From: Rhodospirillales bacterium
GTDB taxonomy: Bacteria > Pseudomonadota > Alphaproteobacteria > Rhodospirillales_A > JACZKS01
DNA: 56,340 nucleotides
Assembly: GCA_018648445.1 (NCBI GenBank)
Contig: JABGRG010000011.1
Coordinates: forward strand, 1 to 56,340
Reading direction: 5' to 3'
Both the position numbers and the translations under genes were made by a program. Under the pieces are notes generated by a model. That model saw only the letters and a list, made by a program, of their open reading frames with translations. It searched no databases and was not told the origin of the DNA. This document shows positions 26,870 to 36,858 of this stretch, piece by piece; positions within the stretch are counted from its first letter, which is position 1; each line of letters opens with the position of its first letter.

Positions 26870-27715
26870 ATGGCCAAGATAATTATCGTCGGCTCCATCG
26901 CGCAGGATGATGTGGTCCATTTGCGCGAGCCGATGCGCGAAGGGGCGCACATCGAGGGGGTCGGCCGGGGAATGCGATTGGGCGGGGGCGCGCCCAACAC
27001 GGCCATGCCTCTGGCCCGCGCGCATCATAGGGTTTTCGTCGTTGCGGCCATCGGACGGGATGACGCGGGGCGGCGGCTGACAACCGATCTGGAGGATGCC
27101 GGGGTCGATATTTCATTGGTGCGTACGCTGGATGGCGCGGCGACGACACGCTCCATTATCATGGTTGACGAAACCGGCGAACGAACCATCGTCAATCTGG
27201 CGCGCACGGCGGAACAAGAACCGCCGGTTAGAATTCTGAAGACGCCCGCCGACTGGCTTTACGTTCGCAGCCGGGCCACCGACCTGGCCCCTATCCTTGA
27301 GCGCAAGGCCGCCGATTGCAAGATTATGGCCCACATTCCGCCGTGCGGAGATGATGCGCGCCCGGCCCATGTTTTGATCGGTTCGCAGTCGGACTTGCCG
27401 CCCGATATTTTGGACAATCCGCTGGGTGCCGGGCGCAAGATCGGCGGCGATCTTGTGGAATGGGTGGTGATCACGCGCGGGCCCAAGGGTGCCCGCGCCT
27501 ACGGCGACGACGGTGAAATCAATGTGCGTGCGACGAAGGTCGCGCCGGTTGATTCTACCGGCGCAGGCGATTCCTTTGCTGCCGGATTGCTCCATGGGTT
27601 GGCATCCGAAAAACCCATGAACGAAGCCATGAAAATTGCCGCCGCGTGGGGGGCTGAATCTGTCAAATGGGCGTGCTCCGGGCTGCCCGCCGAAGCAATG
27701 AAAAAACTTCTCTAA
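26870..27715 (+). CDS. PfkB family sugar/nucleoside kinase
   Basis: A 281-residue ribokinase-fold protein. [13 protein letters not shown] matches the substrate-binding region and [17 protein letters not shown] the ATP/anion-hole signature with the catalytic aspartate. It is shorter than ribokinase, missing part of the middle. The substrate could be ribose, a nucleoside or another sugar. It is divergent from the MFS transporter and 16 bases upstream of upp, so a shared message with uracil phosphoribosyltransferase is likely, and a role in nucleoside salvage is inferred. Confidence 0.88.
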   Translation: MAKIIIVGSIAQDDVVHLREPMREGAHIEGVGRGMRLGGGAPNTAMPLARAHHRVFVVAAIGRDDAGRRLTTDLEDAGVDISLVRTLDGAATTRSIIMVDETGERTIVNLARTAEQEPPVRILKTPADWLYVRSRATDLAPILERKAADCKIMAHIPPCGDDARPAHVLIGSQSDLPPDILDNPLGAGRKIGGDLVEWVVITRGPKGARAYGDDGEINVRATKVAPVDSTGAGDSFAAGLLHGLASEKPMNEAMKIAAAWGAESVKWACSGLPAEAMKKLL

Positions 27716-27731
27716 CCAGAGGGACGAAAGA

Positions 27732-28385
27732 ATGCAAAAACACCCCGATTTTCCCAATCTCTTTATCTGCGATCATCCGCTGATCCTTCATAAATTGAGC
27801 CATATGCGCAAGACCAAGACGCCGACGCGCGGTTTTCGCGAACTGCTCAAGGAAATCTCGTTGCTGATGGGCTACGAGATCACACGCGACCTGCCGATGA
27901 CGACGGAGCCGATCGAAACGCCGGTCACGAGCATGCCGGATGCGCCGGTCATCAGGGGCAAGAAAGTCGCCGTCGTTCCCATCCTTCGGGCCGGAACGGG
28001 CATGGCCGACGGGCTGCTGGAACTGATGCCGTCGGCCCGCGTCGGTCATATCGGCCTGTACCGCGATCCCGAGACCAAGCGGCCGGTGGAATATCTGGTC
28101 AAGTTGCCGGTGGCCAGGGGCCGTCTTTTCATCGTTACCGATCCCATGGTGGCCACGGGCTATTCGTCGGCCTACGCGCTGGACGTTCTGAACAAGCACG
28201 GGGTGAAGGACGCCAACCTGCGGTTGATGGCGCTGGTCGCCGCGCCGGAGGGCATACAGGTGTTGCAGGACAAGCACCCCGAGGTGCCGGTCTATGTGGC
28301 GTCGCTTGACGCCAAACTGAACAAGAAGGCCTACATCGTTCCCGGCCTGGGGGACGCGGGCGATCGTTTGTTCGGCACCAAGTAG
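27732..28385 (+). CDS. upp: Uracil phosphoribosyltransferase
   Basis: A 217-residue UPRT that converts uracil and PRPP to UMP. The PRPP-binding motif [16 protein letters not shown] is clear, as are [13 protein letters not shown] near the N terminus, [18 protein letters not shown], and the uracil-binding [12 protein letters not shown] at the C terminus. It follows the PfkB kinase closely and converges on the uracil permease gene; a shared bidirectional terminator separates them. Together they form a uracil uptake and salvage pair. Confidence 0.96.
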   Translation: MQKHPDFPNLFICDHPLILHKLSHMRKTKTPTRGFRELLKEISLLMGYEITRDLPMTTEPIETPVTSMPDAPVIRGKKVAVVPILRAGTGMADGLLELMPSARVGHIGLYRDPETKRPVEYLVKLPVARGRLFIVTDPMVATGYSSAYALDVLNKHGVKDANLRLMALVAAPEGIQVLQDKHPEVPVYVASLDAKLNKKAYIVPGLGDAGDRLFGTK

Positions 28386-28393
28386 GCAAAGAA

Positions 28394-28423
28394 AAGCCCG
28401 CCAGGATTTCTCCCGGCGGGCTT
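28394..28423. terminator. Bidirectional terminator between upp and uraA
   Basis: AAGCCCGCC (28394-28402) and GGCGGGCTT (28415-28423) form a nine-pair stem with a 12-base loop. The minus strand continues TTCTTTG, the plus strand TTGTTGG, so it can end both convergent messages, more strongly that of uraA. Confidence 0.8.
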
Positions 28424-28439
28424 GTTGGTTATTCTCTAA

Positions 28440-29750
28440 TTATTCTGCGGCTTCGGCAGCATCGTTGGCTGAGAAGACGGCAGCGTCTTCGTCGTCGTCA
28501 CGTCCGGGCATCACCCAGTTCAGGACAATGCCGATGACGGCGGCCAGCGCCATGCTGGAAACCTGAACCGTCTCGGAAATGTGGATAACGGCTCCGCCGA
28601 TGCCGATGACCAAAATCACCGAGCAGATGATCAGGTTGCGCTTCTTGGCGAAATCAACCTTGCGGTCGATCATCAGGCGAAGGCCCGAGGCCGCGATAAT
28701 ACCGAACAGCAAGATCGAAACGCCGCCCATCACCGCCGTCGGAATGCTCTGGATAAAGGCGGCGATGACGCCGACAAACCCGAAGATGATGGCCAACACG
28801 GCCGCACCGCCAACGACGAATACGCTGAATACACGGGTAATCGCGATGACACCGATGTTTTCGCCGTATGTGGTGTTCGGCGGGCCGCCGATCAGAGCGG
28901 CAAAGACAGTGGCCAGACCATCGCCCAGCAACGAACGGTGCAGGCCGGGATCTTCAAGGAAGTTGCGTCCCGTGACTTTGCTGATAACGGTCTGATCGCC
29001 GATGTGTTCGGCAATGGTCACCAATGCCACAGGGGCGACCATGGCGATGATCGCCAGTGAAATCACGGGCGAGGCGGTCACGCCGGGAATGATGAAGTCA
29101 GGAACCGCGAAAAGCGGGGCGCTGGTCACGTTCGCCAGATTGACCAGACCGAACGGAATGGCGACGAGGTAGCCGCCGATGATGCCGAACAGGATCGGAA
29201 CCAGGCCGAAAATTCCGCGCATGAAGGCGGCGAAAATAATGGCGATGGTCAGGGCTGACAACGCGACGATGAATTCATTCAAGCTGTAGGGGCCGCCCGC
29301 CGCTTGTCCGGTGGCCATTTTCACGGCAATTCCAGCCAGTCCCAGACCAATGACGACGATGACCGGGCCGATCACCACCGGCGGAAGCAGCCGGAACAGC
29401 CAGCGCACTCCGTATTTGGCGATGAGGCCGGAAACCAGCACGTAAACAAGGCCCGCCGTGGCGCAGCCGATCAGCGCGCCCTCGACGCCGCCGATGGTTT
29501 TGGCGGCAATGATCGGGCCTATAAAGGCGAAAGAAGACCCCAGATAGACGGGGATTTTTCCCTTAGTACATAAGATGTAAATCAGCGTGCCGACGCCGCT
29601 GGACACCAGCGCTACCGCCGGGTTCAGGCCGGTAAGGAACGGCACTAAAACGGTTGCGCCGAACATTGCGAACAGATGCTGGGTGCTCAGCGCCAGCCAC
29701 AGACCGGGCGACGGCCGGTCATGAATATCGAGTACACACTTCTCTGGCAT
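28440..29750 (-). CDS. uraA: Uracil:cation symporter, NCS2 family
   Basis: A 436-residue nucleobase transporter with about 14 helices. QHLFAMFGATVLVPFLTGL, GKIPVYLGSSFAFIGP and the conserved GGPPNTTYGENIGVIAITRV (substrate-site region between helices 10 and 11) identify the UraA/RutG group. ATG 29750 follows GGGGGAAATCC. The C-terminal tail is acidic. Next to upp, the likely substrate is uracil. A well-placed promoter with an internal palindrome lies at 29843-29871. Confidence 0.93.
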   Translation of the reverse strand: MPEKCVLDIHDRPSPGLWLALSTQHLFAMFGATVLVPFLTGLNPAVALVSSGVGTLIYILCTKGKIPVYLGSSFAFIGPIIAAKTIGGVEGALIGCATAGLVYVLVSGLIAKYGVRWLFRLLPPVVIGPVIVVIGLGLAGIAVKMATGQAAGGPYSLNEFIVALSALTIAIIFAAFMRGIFGLVPILFGIIGGYLVAIPFGLVNLANVTSAPLFAVPDFIIPGVTASPVISLAIIAMVAPVALVTIAEHIGDQTVISKVTGRNFLEDPGLHRSLLGDGLATVFAALIGGPPNTTYGENIGVIAITRVFSVFVVGGAAVLAIIFGFVGVIAAFIQSIPTAVMGGVSILLFGIIAASGLRLMIDRKVDFAKKRNLIICSVILVIGIGGAVIHISETVQVSSMALAAVIGIVLNWVMPGRDDDEDAAVFSANDAAEAAE

Positions 29751-29842
29751 GTTGGATTTCCCCCAAAAAAAATGGCCCAACCGTACTTCGGCTGCGCCAC
29801 CTTAGCCCAATCCCGAAAGCCCGGTCTTGGAACCAGTCGTTT

Positions 29843-29871
29843 GTCATATCGGAGGGTTCCGATAAAGACAA
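29843..29871 (-). promoter_or_regulatory. uraA promoter with an operator palindrome in the spacer
   Basis: On the minus strand, TTGTCT (-35) and TATGAC (-10) are 17 bases apart, about 93 bases upstream of the uraA ATG. The spacer contains a perfect inverted repeat, TATCGGA-GGGT-TCCGATA, spanning 29847-29864. A regulator bound there would block RNA polymerase, so uraA is likely repressed. The identity of the regulator and signal is unknown. Confidence 0.55.
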
Positions 29872-29909
29872 AAATTTCCTTACTTTTCCACAGGCTGGGG
29901 CGAAAAGGT

Positions 29910-31781
29910 TTACTTGGCCTTTTCCAGCGCGGACTGGGCGGTCAACCACGCGTCTTCGGTTTCCGAGATGGTTCTGTCCGTTTGAGCAAGTTTAAGCTGC
30001 ATGGACGAAACTTTAGACGAAGGAAGATTGTAGGTTTCCTGCAAGGCGAGTTCCGATTCGATCCGCAATTTCGTTTTGTTCAGCGAAGCCAGACGTTTTT
30101 CCGCGTCACGCACGGCTTTTCTAAGCGGGGCGGCCTTGGCGCGGGCATCGGCGCGCGCCTTACGGGCCTCGCGGCGACCGTTCTCGGTCTTGGGCGAACC
30201 GGCGCGCCGGGCGGCTCTGCGCCGTTCCTGAAGCATTTTGGCGTAGTCGTCGAGATCGCCTTCGAAGGGCGTGCAGGTTCCATCCGCCACCAGCCACAAA
30301 CGATCACAGACCAGATCGATCAAGTGGGCATCGTGACTGACCAGAATGACCGCGCCTTCAAACTCGTTGAGCGCTTCGATCAGGGCTTCGCGCGAATCGA
30401 CGTCCAGATGGTTGGTCGGTTCGTCCAGAAACAGGATATGCGGCGCATCCAGACACATCATGGCCAGCAACAGCCGCGCCTTCTCGCCGCCTGACAGAGA
30501 CGATACCCGTACTTCGGCCTTATCCTGGGCAAATCCAAATCGACCCAGGTGGCTGCGAACCTTCGACGGAATCACGTCCGGCATAAGCCGCGCCAGATGG
30601 GTATACGGCGTGCCCGCCATATCCAGTTCGTCGGTCTGGTGCTGGGCGAAATAACCGATGCGCAGGCGCGCGGGTTTGCGCATGCGCCCTTCCATGGCGG
30701 CGAGCTTTCCGGAAAACAGCTTTACCAGTGTTGATTTGCCGTTGCCGTTGGCGCCGATCAAGGCGATCCGGTCTTCCATGTCGATGCGCAAATCGAGGTT
30801 TGAAAGCACGGGCTTTTCGGGTTCGTACCCCACCGCCACCCGGTCCAGCGAAATAATCGGCGGCGGCAGCTGATTGGGCGAGGGAAATGAGAACGCCGTC
30901 GTGTGTTCTTCCATAACGGACGCGATGGGCTCCATGCGCGCCAGCATCTTAACGCGGCTTTGCGCCTGACGGGCCTTGTTGGCCTGCACCCGGAAGCGGT
31001 CGATGAAAGCCTGAATGCGTTTTTGTTCGCTGACCTGGCGCTCGCGCATCTTGGTTTCGCGAACCAGCCGTTCGCGCCGGGTGCGCTCATAGCGGTCGTA
31101 GTTGCCCACGTAGCGGGTCAGTTTGTGTTCGTGAAGATGGACGATCTCGCCGACGACCCGGTTCAACAGCCGCCGTTCGTGGCTGATGACGAACAGCGTT
31201 CCGCGCCAGCCTGCCAGGTAGTTTTCCAGCCAGATGGTGGCTTCCAGATCCAGATGGTTGGTCGGTTCGTCCAGCAGCAGCAAATCGGGTCTGGCGAACA
31301 GAGCGCCGGCCAGGGCCACGCGCATGCGCCAGCCGCCCGAAAATTCATTGCATGGCCGCGCCTGAGCGGCCTCGTCAAATCCCAGACCGGCCAGAATTTG
31401 AGCGGCGCGCGCCGGGGCCGCGTGGGCTTCGATATCGACCAGCCGCGCATGCACGTCGGCGATGCGCGCGGGATCGGTTACGGTTTCGGCCTCGATCAAA
31501 AGGCTCGCGCGTTCTTCATCGGCGGCGAGTACGGTTTCCAGCAGGCTTTGCGGTCCGTCGGGTGCTTCCTGGGCAACCCGCCCGATCCGCGGCCGCCTGC
31601 CCAGATTGATATCGCCGCCGTCGGCCTGAAGCTCGCCCGCGATGACGCGGAACAAGGTGGTTTTGCCACTGCCGTTGCGGCCGACCAGTCCGGTACGGTG
31701 GCCGGTCGGCACGGACAGGCTGGCGTTTTCGAATATAACGCGCCCGCCGAGGCGCACAGTCAGGTTGGTGATGGACAGCAT
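29910..31781 (-). CDS. ABC-F family ATPase (YheS/Uup-like)
   Basis: A 623-residue soluble protein with two ABC domains and no membrane segments. Domain 1: GRNGSGKTT, FSGGWRMR, LLLLDEPTNHLD. Then the ABC-F linker (RRERLVRETKMRERQ, about 240-300) and domain 2: GANGNGKST, LSGGEKARLLLA, LFLDEPTNHLD. A lysine/arginine-rich, coiled-coil C terminus (about 530-620) follows. ABC-F proteins act on the ribosome E site to relieve stalls; YheS is the closest E. coli type by layout. It is divergent from the glycosyltransferase-methyltransferase gene. Confidence 0.92.
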   Translation of the reverse strand: MLSITNLTVRLGGRVIFENASLSVPTGHRTGLVGRNGSGKTTLFRVIAGELQADGGDINLGRRPRIGRVAQEAPDGPQSLLETVLAADEERASLLIEAETVTDPARIADVHARLVDIEAHAAPARAAQILAGLGFDEAAQARPCNEFSGGWRMRVALAGALFARPDLLLLDEPTNHLDLEATIWLENYLAGWRGTLFVISHERRLLNRVVGEIVHLHEHKLTRYVGNYDRYERTRRERLVRETKMRERQVSEQKRIQAFIDRFRVQANKARQAQSRVKMLARMEPIASVMEEHTTAFSFPSPNQLPPPIISLDRVAVGYEPEKPVLSNLDLRIDMEDRIALIGANGNGKSTLVKLFSGKLAAMEGRMRKPARLRIGYFAQHQTDELDMAGTPYTHLARLMPDVIPSKVRSHLGRFGFAQDKAEVRVSSLSGGEKARLLLAMMCLDAPHILFLDEPTNHLDVDSREALIEALNEFEGAVILVSHDAHLIDLVCDRLWLVADGTCTPFEGDLDDYAKMLQERRRAARRAGSPKTENGRREARKARADARAKAAPLRKAVRDAEKRLASLNKTKLRIESELALQETYNLPSSKVSSMQLKLAQTDRTISETEDAWLTAQSALEKAK

Positions 31782-31879
31782 GAGCGGCGTCTTAACACGC
31801 CGACGCCCGCGAGAAAACTATATCGATGGAATATTGTTTCATATGTTAAATATTGCTGACCACACCGGGGAACCCGACC

Positions 31880-33289
31880 ATGAACGATGCGCAGCAACCT
31901 TTCGACGTGGCGGTCATCGTGCCGACGATGCTGCGGCCCAGTCTCGACGTCGCAGTTCGGTCGATTTTCGCCCAGGATATTGAGGGCCGGGTCCAGATCA
32001 TGATCGGTATCGACAAGGCGCAGGGAAGCCGCGAGCTTCTTGACGCTCTGATCGCCGATTGCCCCGACAACATGTGTATTTCCGTCGTCGACCCCGGTTA
32101 TTCGACCTCGGCCCCCAACGGCGGCCTGTACAATGTGCTTGCGGGCGGCAGCCTGCGCACGGCCCTGTGCTATCTGGCCAACAGCACCCACATCGCTTTT
32201 TTGGACGACGACAACTGGTGGGCTCCCAACCATCTGTGGTCGCTGCTCGCCGCCATCCAAGGGTTTGACTGGGCTTTTTCTTTGCGCTGGTACGTGGACC
32301 CCGACACACATGAACCGCTGTGTGTGGACGAATGGGAATCGGTTGGTCCGGGCAAGGGGATTTATGCCGAGAAATTTGGCGGATTCGTCGACACCAACAC
32401 CCTGATGATCAATAAAATGGCCTGCCACTGGGTGCTTCCGGCGTGGTGCCAGGCGCTCACCAATGTGGGACGGGGCGAGGACCGCACGATGTTCGACCGC
32501 TTGCGGCGTCATCATTCGGCGGCCTGGAGCGGTGAGGCCACCTCCTACTATGTTTATCGCCGCGCCGACTACCCGTTAATCGACAAGCTTTTGGCCGAAC
32601 GGGGGAAGGAAGCCCTCCAAAGCGCACCACCGCCTGCGCCGCGCCCCAAAGGAAAGGGCGGAATTGTCGATCATCGAATTGCCGAGTATCTAAACTCGGC
32701 CAAGTCGCCGCGCCTGCATCTCGGCGCCGGGGCCGTTTTTCTCGAAGGATGGCTGAATACGGATGTTAACCCGCATGGCGCCGATGTCGTGCGGCTGGAT
32801 GCGACCCGGCCCTTACCCTTCCAGAGCGGCAGCTTCGAGTCCATTCTTGCCGAACGCCTGATCGAGCATCTGGAATACAGGCAGACCTGTTTCATGCTGT
32901 CGGAATGTTTCAGGGTGCTGAAACCGGGAGGGCGGGTGCGCATCGCGACACCCGATCTGCAACGATTTTTCGCGCTGTATTCGCGCAGTCCCACCAAGGC
33001 GCAAAACGCTTATATGGCCTGGACGACGCACCATTTTATTTCAGACGCGCCGGAAGTCCATCCGACCATGGTGCTGAACAATTTGTTCAGGAATTTTGAA
33101 CACCGGTTCATTTTTGACGCGGACACGCTAACCAAGGCGTTGCGGGCGGCAGGATTTCGCGACCTGAAACCTTTTTCCATGGGGCAAAGCGACGATCCCG
33201 GTCTTTGCGGCGTCACGGGGCGGAACGAGGCCGCCACACACGAGATGCTGGAATTCGAAACCATGGTGTGGGAGGGGCGAAAGCCCTGA
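31880..33289 (+). CDS. Glycosyltransferase (GT2-like)-methyltransferase fusion
   Basis: A 469-residue protein of two halves. Residues 1-240 resemble a GT-A glycosyltransferase: [21 protein letters not shown], and a metal/nucleotide-binding DDDN at 109-112 ([10 protein letters not shown]). A proline/lysine linker (about 248-262) leads to a class I methyltransferase domain (278-450): [18 protein letters not shown] (SAM loop), [25 protein letters not shown] and [20 protein letters not shown] 31880 follows CGGGGAA. It stands alone between the ABC-F gene and ndk. A role in modifying a surface glycan is inferred; acceptor and sugar are unknown. Confidence 0.85.
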   Translation: MNDAQQPFDVAVIVPTMLRPSLDVAVRSIFAQDIEGRVQIMIGIDKAQGSRELLDALIADCPDNMCISVVDPGYSTSAPNGGLYNVLAGGSLRTALCYLANSTHIAFLDDDNWWAPNHLWSLLAAIQGFDWAFSLRWYVDPDTHEPLCVDEWESVGPGKGIYAEKFGGFVDTNTLMINKMACHWVLPAWCQALTNVGRGEDRTMFDRLRRHHSAAWSGEATSYYVYRRADYPLIDKLLAERGKEALQSAPPPAPRPKGKGGIVDHRIAEYLNSAKSPRLHLGAGAVFLEGWLNTDVNPHGADVVRLDATRPLPFQSGSFESILAERLIEHLEYRQTCFMLSECFRVLKPGGRVRIATPDLQRFFALYSRSPTKAQNAYMAWTTHHFISDAPEVHPTMVLNNLFRNFEHRFIFDADTLTKALRAAGFRDLKPFSMGQSDDPGLCGVTGRNEAATHEMLEFETMVWEGRKP

Positions 33290-33302
33290 TTCTCGGTATA
33301 GC

Positions 33303-33331
33303 TTGCGTCCACGGGATGGAACGTTTATAAC
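33303..33331 (+). promoter_or_regulatory. Sigma-70-type promoter of ndk
   Basis: TTGCGT (33303-33308) and TATAAC (33326-33331) are separated by exactly 17 bases, about 100 bases upstream of the ndk start codon. It is among the best matches to the housekeeping consensus in the window. The transcript would have a roughly 95-base leader. Confidence 0.6.
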
Positions 33332-33431
33332 GCGCCGGTTTTCGCGAGTTGCCGCCACGCACATCGGCGCCGACGTCCCGCGAATTCACGAGGGAACGTA
33401 CCAAAAAAAACAACTGGAAGGATTTTCGGAC

Positions 33432-33854
33432 ATGGCTGTCGAGCGGACACTGTCCATCATCAAGCCCGATGCGACGAAGCGGAACATTACCGGGCAAATC
33501 GTTGCCCGGTTCGAAGAAGCCGGTCTTCGCGTTGTGGCGCAGAAACGAATTCACCTTAATCGCAAGCAGGCCGAAGGGTTTTACGCCGTTCATGCCGAGC
33601 GCGCGTTCTTCGACGAATTGTGCGACTACATGTGCTCAGGCCCGATTGTGGTTCAGATTCTCGAGGGCGAAAACGCCATCGCGCGCAACCGCGAGGTTAT
33701 GGGCGCGACCAACCCGGCCAACGCCGACGAAGGCACCATCCGCAAGGATCTGGGCCTCAACGTGCAGGAAAATTCCGTGCACGGTTCCGACGCGCCGGAA
33801 ACGGCCGCCGTGGAAATCGCCTACTACTTCGCGGCCACCGAAATCGTCGGTTAA
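33432..33854 (+). CDS. ndk: Nucleoside diphosphate kinase
   Basis: A 140-residue Ndk that equalises NTP pools by transferring the gamma-phosphate through a phosphohistidine. The catalytic His117 lies in [27 protein letters not shown] and [20 protein letters not shown] are the other family blocks. ATG 33432 is the correct start. AAGGA lies about 12 bases upstream. It has its own promoter and a strong terminator. Confidence 0.98.
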   Translation: MAVERTLSIIKPDATKRNITGQIVARFEEAGLRVVAQKRIHLNRKQAEGFYAVHAERAFFDELCDYMCSGPIVVQILEGENAIARNREVMGATNPANADEGTIRKDLGLNVQENSVHGSDAPETAAVEIAYYFAATEIVG

Positions 33855-33887
33855 TACGCCCGCGATCAAGTTTCGATTTTAAGAAGA

Positions 33888-33921
33888 AACCCGCCTCGGA
33901 TAATAGAGGCGGGTTTTTTTT
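33888..33921. terminator. Bidirectional terminator between ndk and purN
   Basis: AACCCGCCTC (33888-33897) and GAGGCGGGTT (33906-33915) form a ten-pair stem with an eight-base loop, followed on the plus strand by eight T residues. On the minus strand TTTCTTCTT follows, so it also serves the convergent purN. Confidence 0.92.
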
Positions 33922-33925
33922 GCGC

Positions 33926-34579
33926 CTACGGTCCCGCCGGATTAAGGATTGCGCCTTCGGGCAGTTCGGCGTCGGTGATCGTTACTTTTTCGTGGGCGAC
34001 ACGGACCCGGCCTTCCGCGATGAGGCGGACGGCGAGGGGATAGATTTTGTGTTCCTGTTCCAGCACGCGGGCCGCCAGGGTATCGGCGTCGTCGTTGGGA
34101 CGCACGGGGACCGCGGCCTGGATAATGATCGGGCCGTCATCCATGGCCGGGCGCACGAAGTGGATGGTGCAGCCGGCAAAGCGGACCCCCGCTTCCAATG
34201 CGCGCTCATGGGTATGCAGCCCCTTGAACGAGGGCAGTAGGGACGGATGGATGTTGATCAGCCGGTTATGCCAGCGGGTAACGAAGCCGTCGGTCAGGAT
34301 GCGCATGAAACCGGCCAGACAGACATAATCGGGCTTACTGGCCGAAATGGCCTCGTGCAGCGCGTCCTCGAAACTCTCGCGGCCGTCGAAATCCCGATGA
34401 TCGATGACCAGGGTGGGAACCCCGGCTTCCTCGGCCCGTTTCAGGCCGAAGACGTCGGGCTTATTTGAAATAACCAGCGCAATCTGCGCCGGATAATCGG
34501 GGTCTTTGCAGGCGTCGATCAGGGATTGAAGGTTACTGCCACGACCCGAGATCAGAACCGCCAATTTCCTGCGTGCCAT
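33926..34579 (-). CDS. purN: Phosphoribosylglycinamide formyltransferase
   Basis: A 217-residue enzyme that transfers a formyl group from 10-formyltetrahydrofolate to GAR in purine synthesis. [15 protein letters not shown] at the N terminus binds the phosphate; the catalytic residues Asn109 and His111 (INIHPSLLP) and the Asp in AMDDGPIII are present. Its start overlaps the end of purM by 28 bases, so the two are translationally coupled. Confidence 0.97.
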   Translation of the reverse strand: MARRKLAVLISGRGSNLQSLIDACKDPDYPAQIALVISNKPDVFGLKRAEEAGVPTLVIDHRDFDGRESFEDALHEAISASKPDYVCLAGFMRILTDGFVTRWHNRLINIHPSLLPSFKGLHTHERALEAGVRFAGCTIHFVRPAMDDGPIIIQAAVPVRPNDDADTLAARVLEQEHKIYPLAVRLIAEGRVRVAHEKVTITDAELPEGAILNPAGP

Positions 34580-35643
34580 GTTTCCTCCACGTTTTCGAGG
34601 ATCGTATGCGGCGCTTGGCCGTCGGCCTCGATGATTTCACCCAATCTGAATACTTTTTCGCCGCCCTGCTCGAAAACTCGCGTCAGTTCGTCGGCCTTGT
34701 CGGCGGCGACCAGCGCGACCATTCCGATGCCGCAATTAAAGGTGCGCGCCATTTCTTCCGGGGTCAGCCCTCCGGCCTTGGCCAGCCACGCAAACACGCT
34801 TGGCAACGGCCACACCGAAACGTCGATGCGCGCCGCCGTGCCATCGGGCAGCACGCGCGGGATGTTTTCAGAAAATCCGCCGCCGGTGATATGAGCCAGC
34901 GCCTTAAGCCCGCCGGCGTTCAGCGCGGCCAGACAGCTTTTTACGTAAATCCGGGTGGGCGCGAGCAGTGCTTCGCCGAGCGTAATTTGCGGATCGAAGG
35001 GGGCAGGGGCCGCATAATCCAGCCCCTCCCTCTCGACGATTCGCCGAACCAGCGAAAACCCGTTGGAATGCAGGCCGCTGGACGCCAGTCCCAGAACCAC
35101 GTCGCCGGGCGCGACGCCCGAGCCGTTCAGCAGGGCGTCGCGTTCCACCGCGCCAACCGCGAATCCGGCCAGATCGTAGTCATTCTTGGCGTACATACCG
35201 GGCATTTCCGCCGTTTCACCGCCAATCAGGGCGCATCCGGACTGCCGGCAGCCTTCGGCTATACCGGCGATGACCTGTTTGCCTTCGACGACGTCGAGCT
35301 TTCCGACAGCCATGTAATCCAGGAAGAAAAGGGGTTCCGCGCCTTGCACGACCAGATCGTTAACGCTCATGGCGACAAGGTCGATGCCGACCGTATCGTG
35401 CTTCCCGGCCGCGATGGCGATCATTAGTTTGGTGCCGACGCCGTCGGTGGCCGAGACCAGCACGGGGTCCGAATATCCGGTCGCGCCAAGGTCGAAAACA
35501 GCACCGAAACCGCCGAGATCGGAGGCCACGCCGGTACGCGCGGTAGAGGCCGCCAACGGCTTGATCGCGTCCACCAAATCGGCTCCGGCATCGATATCGA
35601 CACCCGCATCCTTATAACTTAGGCCGCTAATGCCTTCCTCCAT
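34552..35643 (-). CDS. purM: Phosphoribosylformylglycinamidine cyclo-ligase
   Basis: A 363-residue AIR synthase, step five of purine synthesis. [21 protein letters not shown], the ATP-loop [15 protein letters not shown], the [19 protein letters not shown] motif, [16 protein letters not shown] and [16 protein letters not shown] are all intact. It is the first gene of purM-purN and is divergent from the DUF2066 protein gene, with 68 bases between the two starts. Confidence 0.97.
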   Translation of the reverse strand: MEEGISGLSYKDAGVDIDAGADLVDAIKPLAASTARTGVASDLGGFGAVFDLGATGYSDPVLVSATDGVGTKLMIAIAAGKHDTVGIDLVAMSVNDLVVQGAEPLFFLDYMAVGKLDVVEGKQVIAGIAEGCRQSGCALIGGETAEMPGMYAKNDYDLAGFAVGAVERDALLNGSGVAPGDVVLGLASSGLHSNGFSLVRRIVEREGLDYAAPAPFDPQITLGEALLAPTRIYVKSCLAALNAGGLKALAHITGGGFSENIPRVLPDGTAARIDVSVWPLPSVFAWLAKAGGLTPEEMARTFNCGIGMVALVAADKADELTRVFEQGGEKVFRLGEIIEADGQAPHTILENVEETWHAGNWRF

Positions 35644-35711
35644 CGTTTTTACGTGTTAAATTGGGTCGCTGTTCAGATGGGGGAAAGATACTGAATCGGG
35701 GAAGCATTGCA

Positions 35712-36839
35712 ATGATCCATCATCGTGGGATCGCAACCGTGTGGATTTATTTCGTTTTGGCGTTATGCGTTTTCGTCGCGCCGGTGGGGCTCGGGCGTGC
35801 CGATGCCGCCACGCCGGATGTTTACGAAGTTTCGGGAATAAGCGTGGACAATACGGCGGAAACCGCGTCCGACGCCAAAAAGAAGGCGCTATCGCAAGCA
35901 CATGAACTGGCTTTTCGGCGACTTCTTGAACGGTTGACGCAGCGCGTCCATCACGAAGTGCTGCCCGTTTTGAGCGCCAAGGAAATAGAAGCCTATGTGT
36001 CGGACTTCTCCATCGCCCAGGAAAAATCATCGACGACGCGCTATCTGGCGACGCTGAATTTTCGCTTCAAGCGCGAGGAAATCAGAAATCTTCTGACAGA
36101 TCATGGGGTCCGATTCGCCGAAACGCCCAGCAAGCCGGTATTGGTCCTTGCCGTTTATGAGGAAGCGGGTGCTTTGTATTTGTGGGATACGCCCAACCCC
36201 TGGAGGGAAGCGTGGGAGGCCAATCCGCCCGCCGGTGGTCTGGTGCCGATGGTCCTGCCGCTTGGCGATCTGACAGACATCGCCGCCATCGGCGCGGAAC
36301 AGGCGGCGCGCGGCAATATGCAACGGCTCATGGCCATCGGCGGGCGCTACGATACAGATGACGTTCTGGTCGCCCAAGGGGTTCGCGGCATTGATGCGCG
36401 CGGCACGCCGATGCTGGAAGTGACCATATCGCGTTTCGGCTCTCCCGGCGGCGAGCAAACCCTGGTTCGCACGTTCGCAAGCGAAGGCGAAGAGCCACCG
36501 GAAGTTCTGTTGGCCCGCGCGGTCGCCGAGATCGCTAACGAGATTGAAGATGGATGGAAGCGCGACAACCAGCTTCAATTTGAGAAACCCGCCATTCTCG
36601 CGGTGAGAATTCCGATTTCCGGATTGAAAGAATGGATCGCGGTACGCGAACGGCTATCCGGTGTTGCGTTGATTCGCTATACGGATATTGTTTTAATTTC
36701 CAGGTCCGAGGTTCGAGCGAACCTTCATTTTATCGGCAACGAAGATCAGTTGACCGTGGCCTTGGCACAGGCGGATTTGACATTAAACCAGGACGAAAGC
36801 GAAGACTGGATGCTGCGTTCGCAACGCAAGGCACAATGA
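35712..36839 (+). CDS. DUF2066 domain-containing secreted protein
   Basis: A 375-residue protein with a Sec signal peptide (hydrophobic residues 9-27, cleavage near ADAA at 30-33). After it, YEVSGISVDNTAETASDAKKKAL and AFRRLLERLTQ match the DUF2066 family, found next to purM and the perM/hda genes in many proteobacteria. The function is unknown. ATG 35712 is the start; further upstream in-frame sequence is not signal-like. It is the first gene of a plus-strand run with the CDP-alcohol transferase, PerM and HdaA. Confidence 0.85.
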   Translation: MIHHRGIATVWIYFVLALCVFVAPVGLGRADAATPDVYEVSGISVDNTAETASDAKKKALSQAHELAFRRLLERLTQRVHHEVLPVLSAKEIEAYVSDFSIAQEKSSTTRYLATLNFRFKREEIRNLLTDHGVRFAETPSKPVLVLAVYEEAGALYLWDTPNPWREAWEANPPAGGLVPMVLPLGDLTDIAAIGAEQAARGNMQRLMAIGGRYDTDDVLVAQGVRGIDARGTPMLEVTISRFGSPGGEQTLVRTFASEGEEPPEVLLARAVAEIANEIEDGWKRDNQLQFEKPAILAVRIPISGLKEWIAVRERLSGVALIRYTDIVLISRSEVRANLHFIGNEDQLTVALAQADLTLNQDESEDWMLRSQRKAQ

Positions 36840-36858
36840 CGATGGGGGGATGCGTGGC

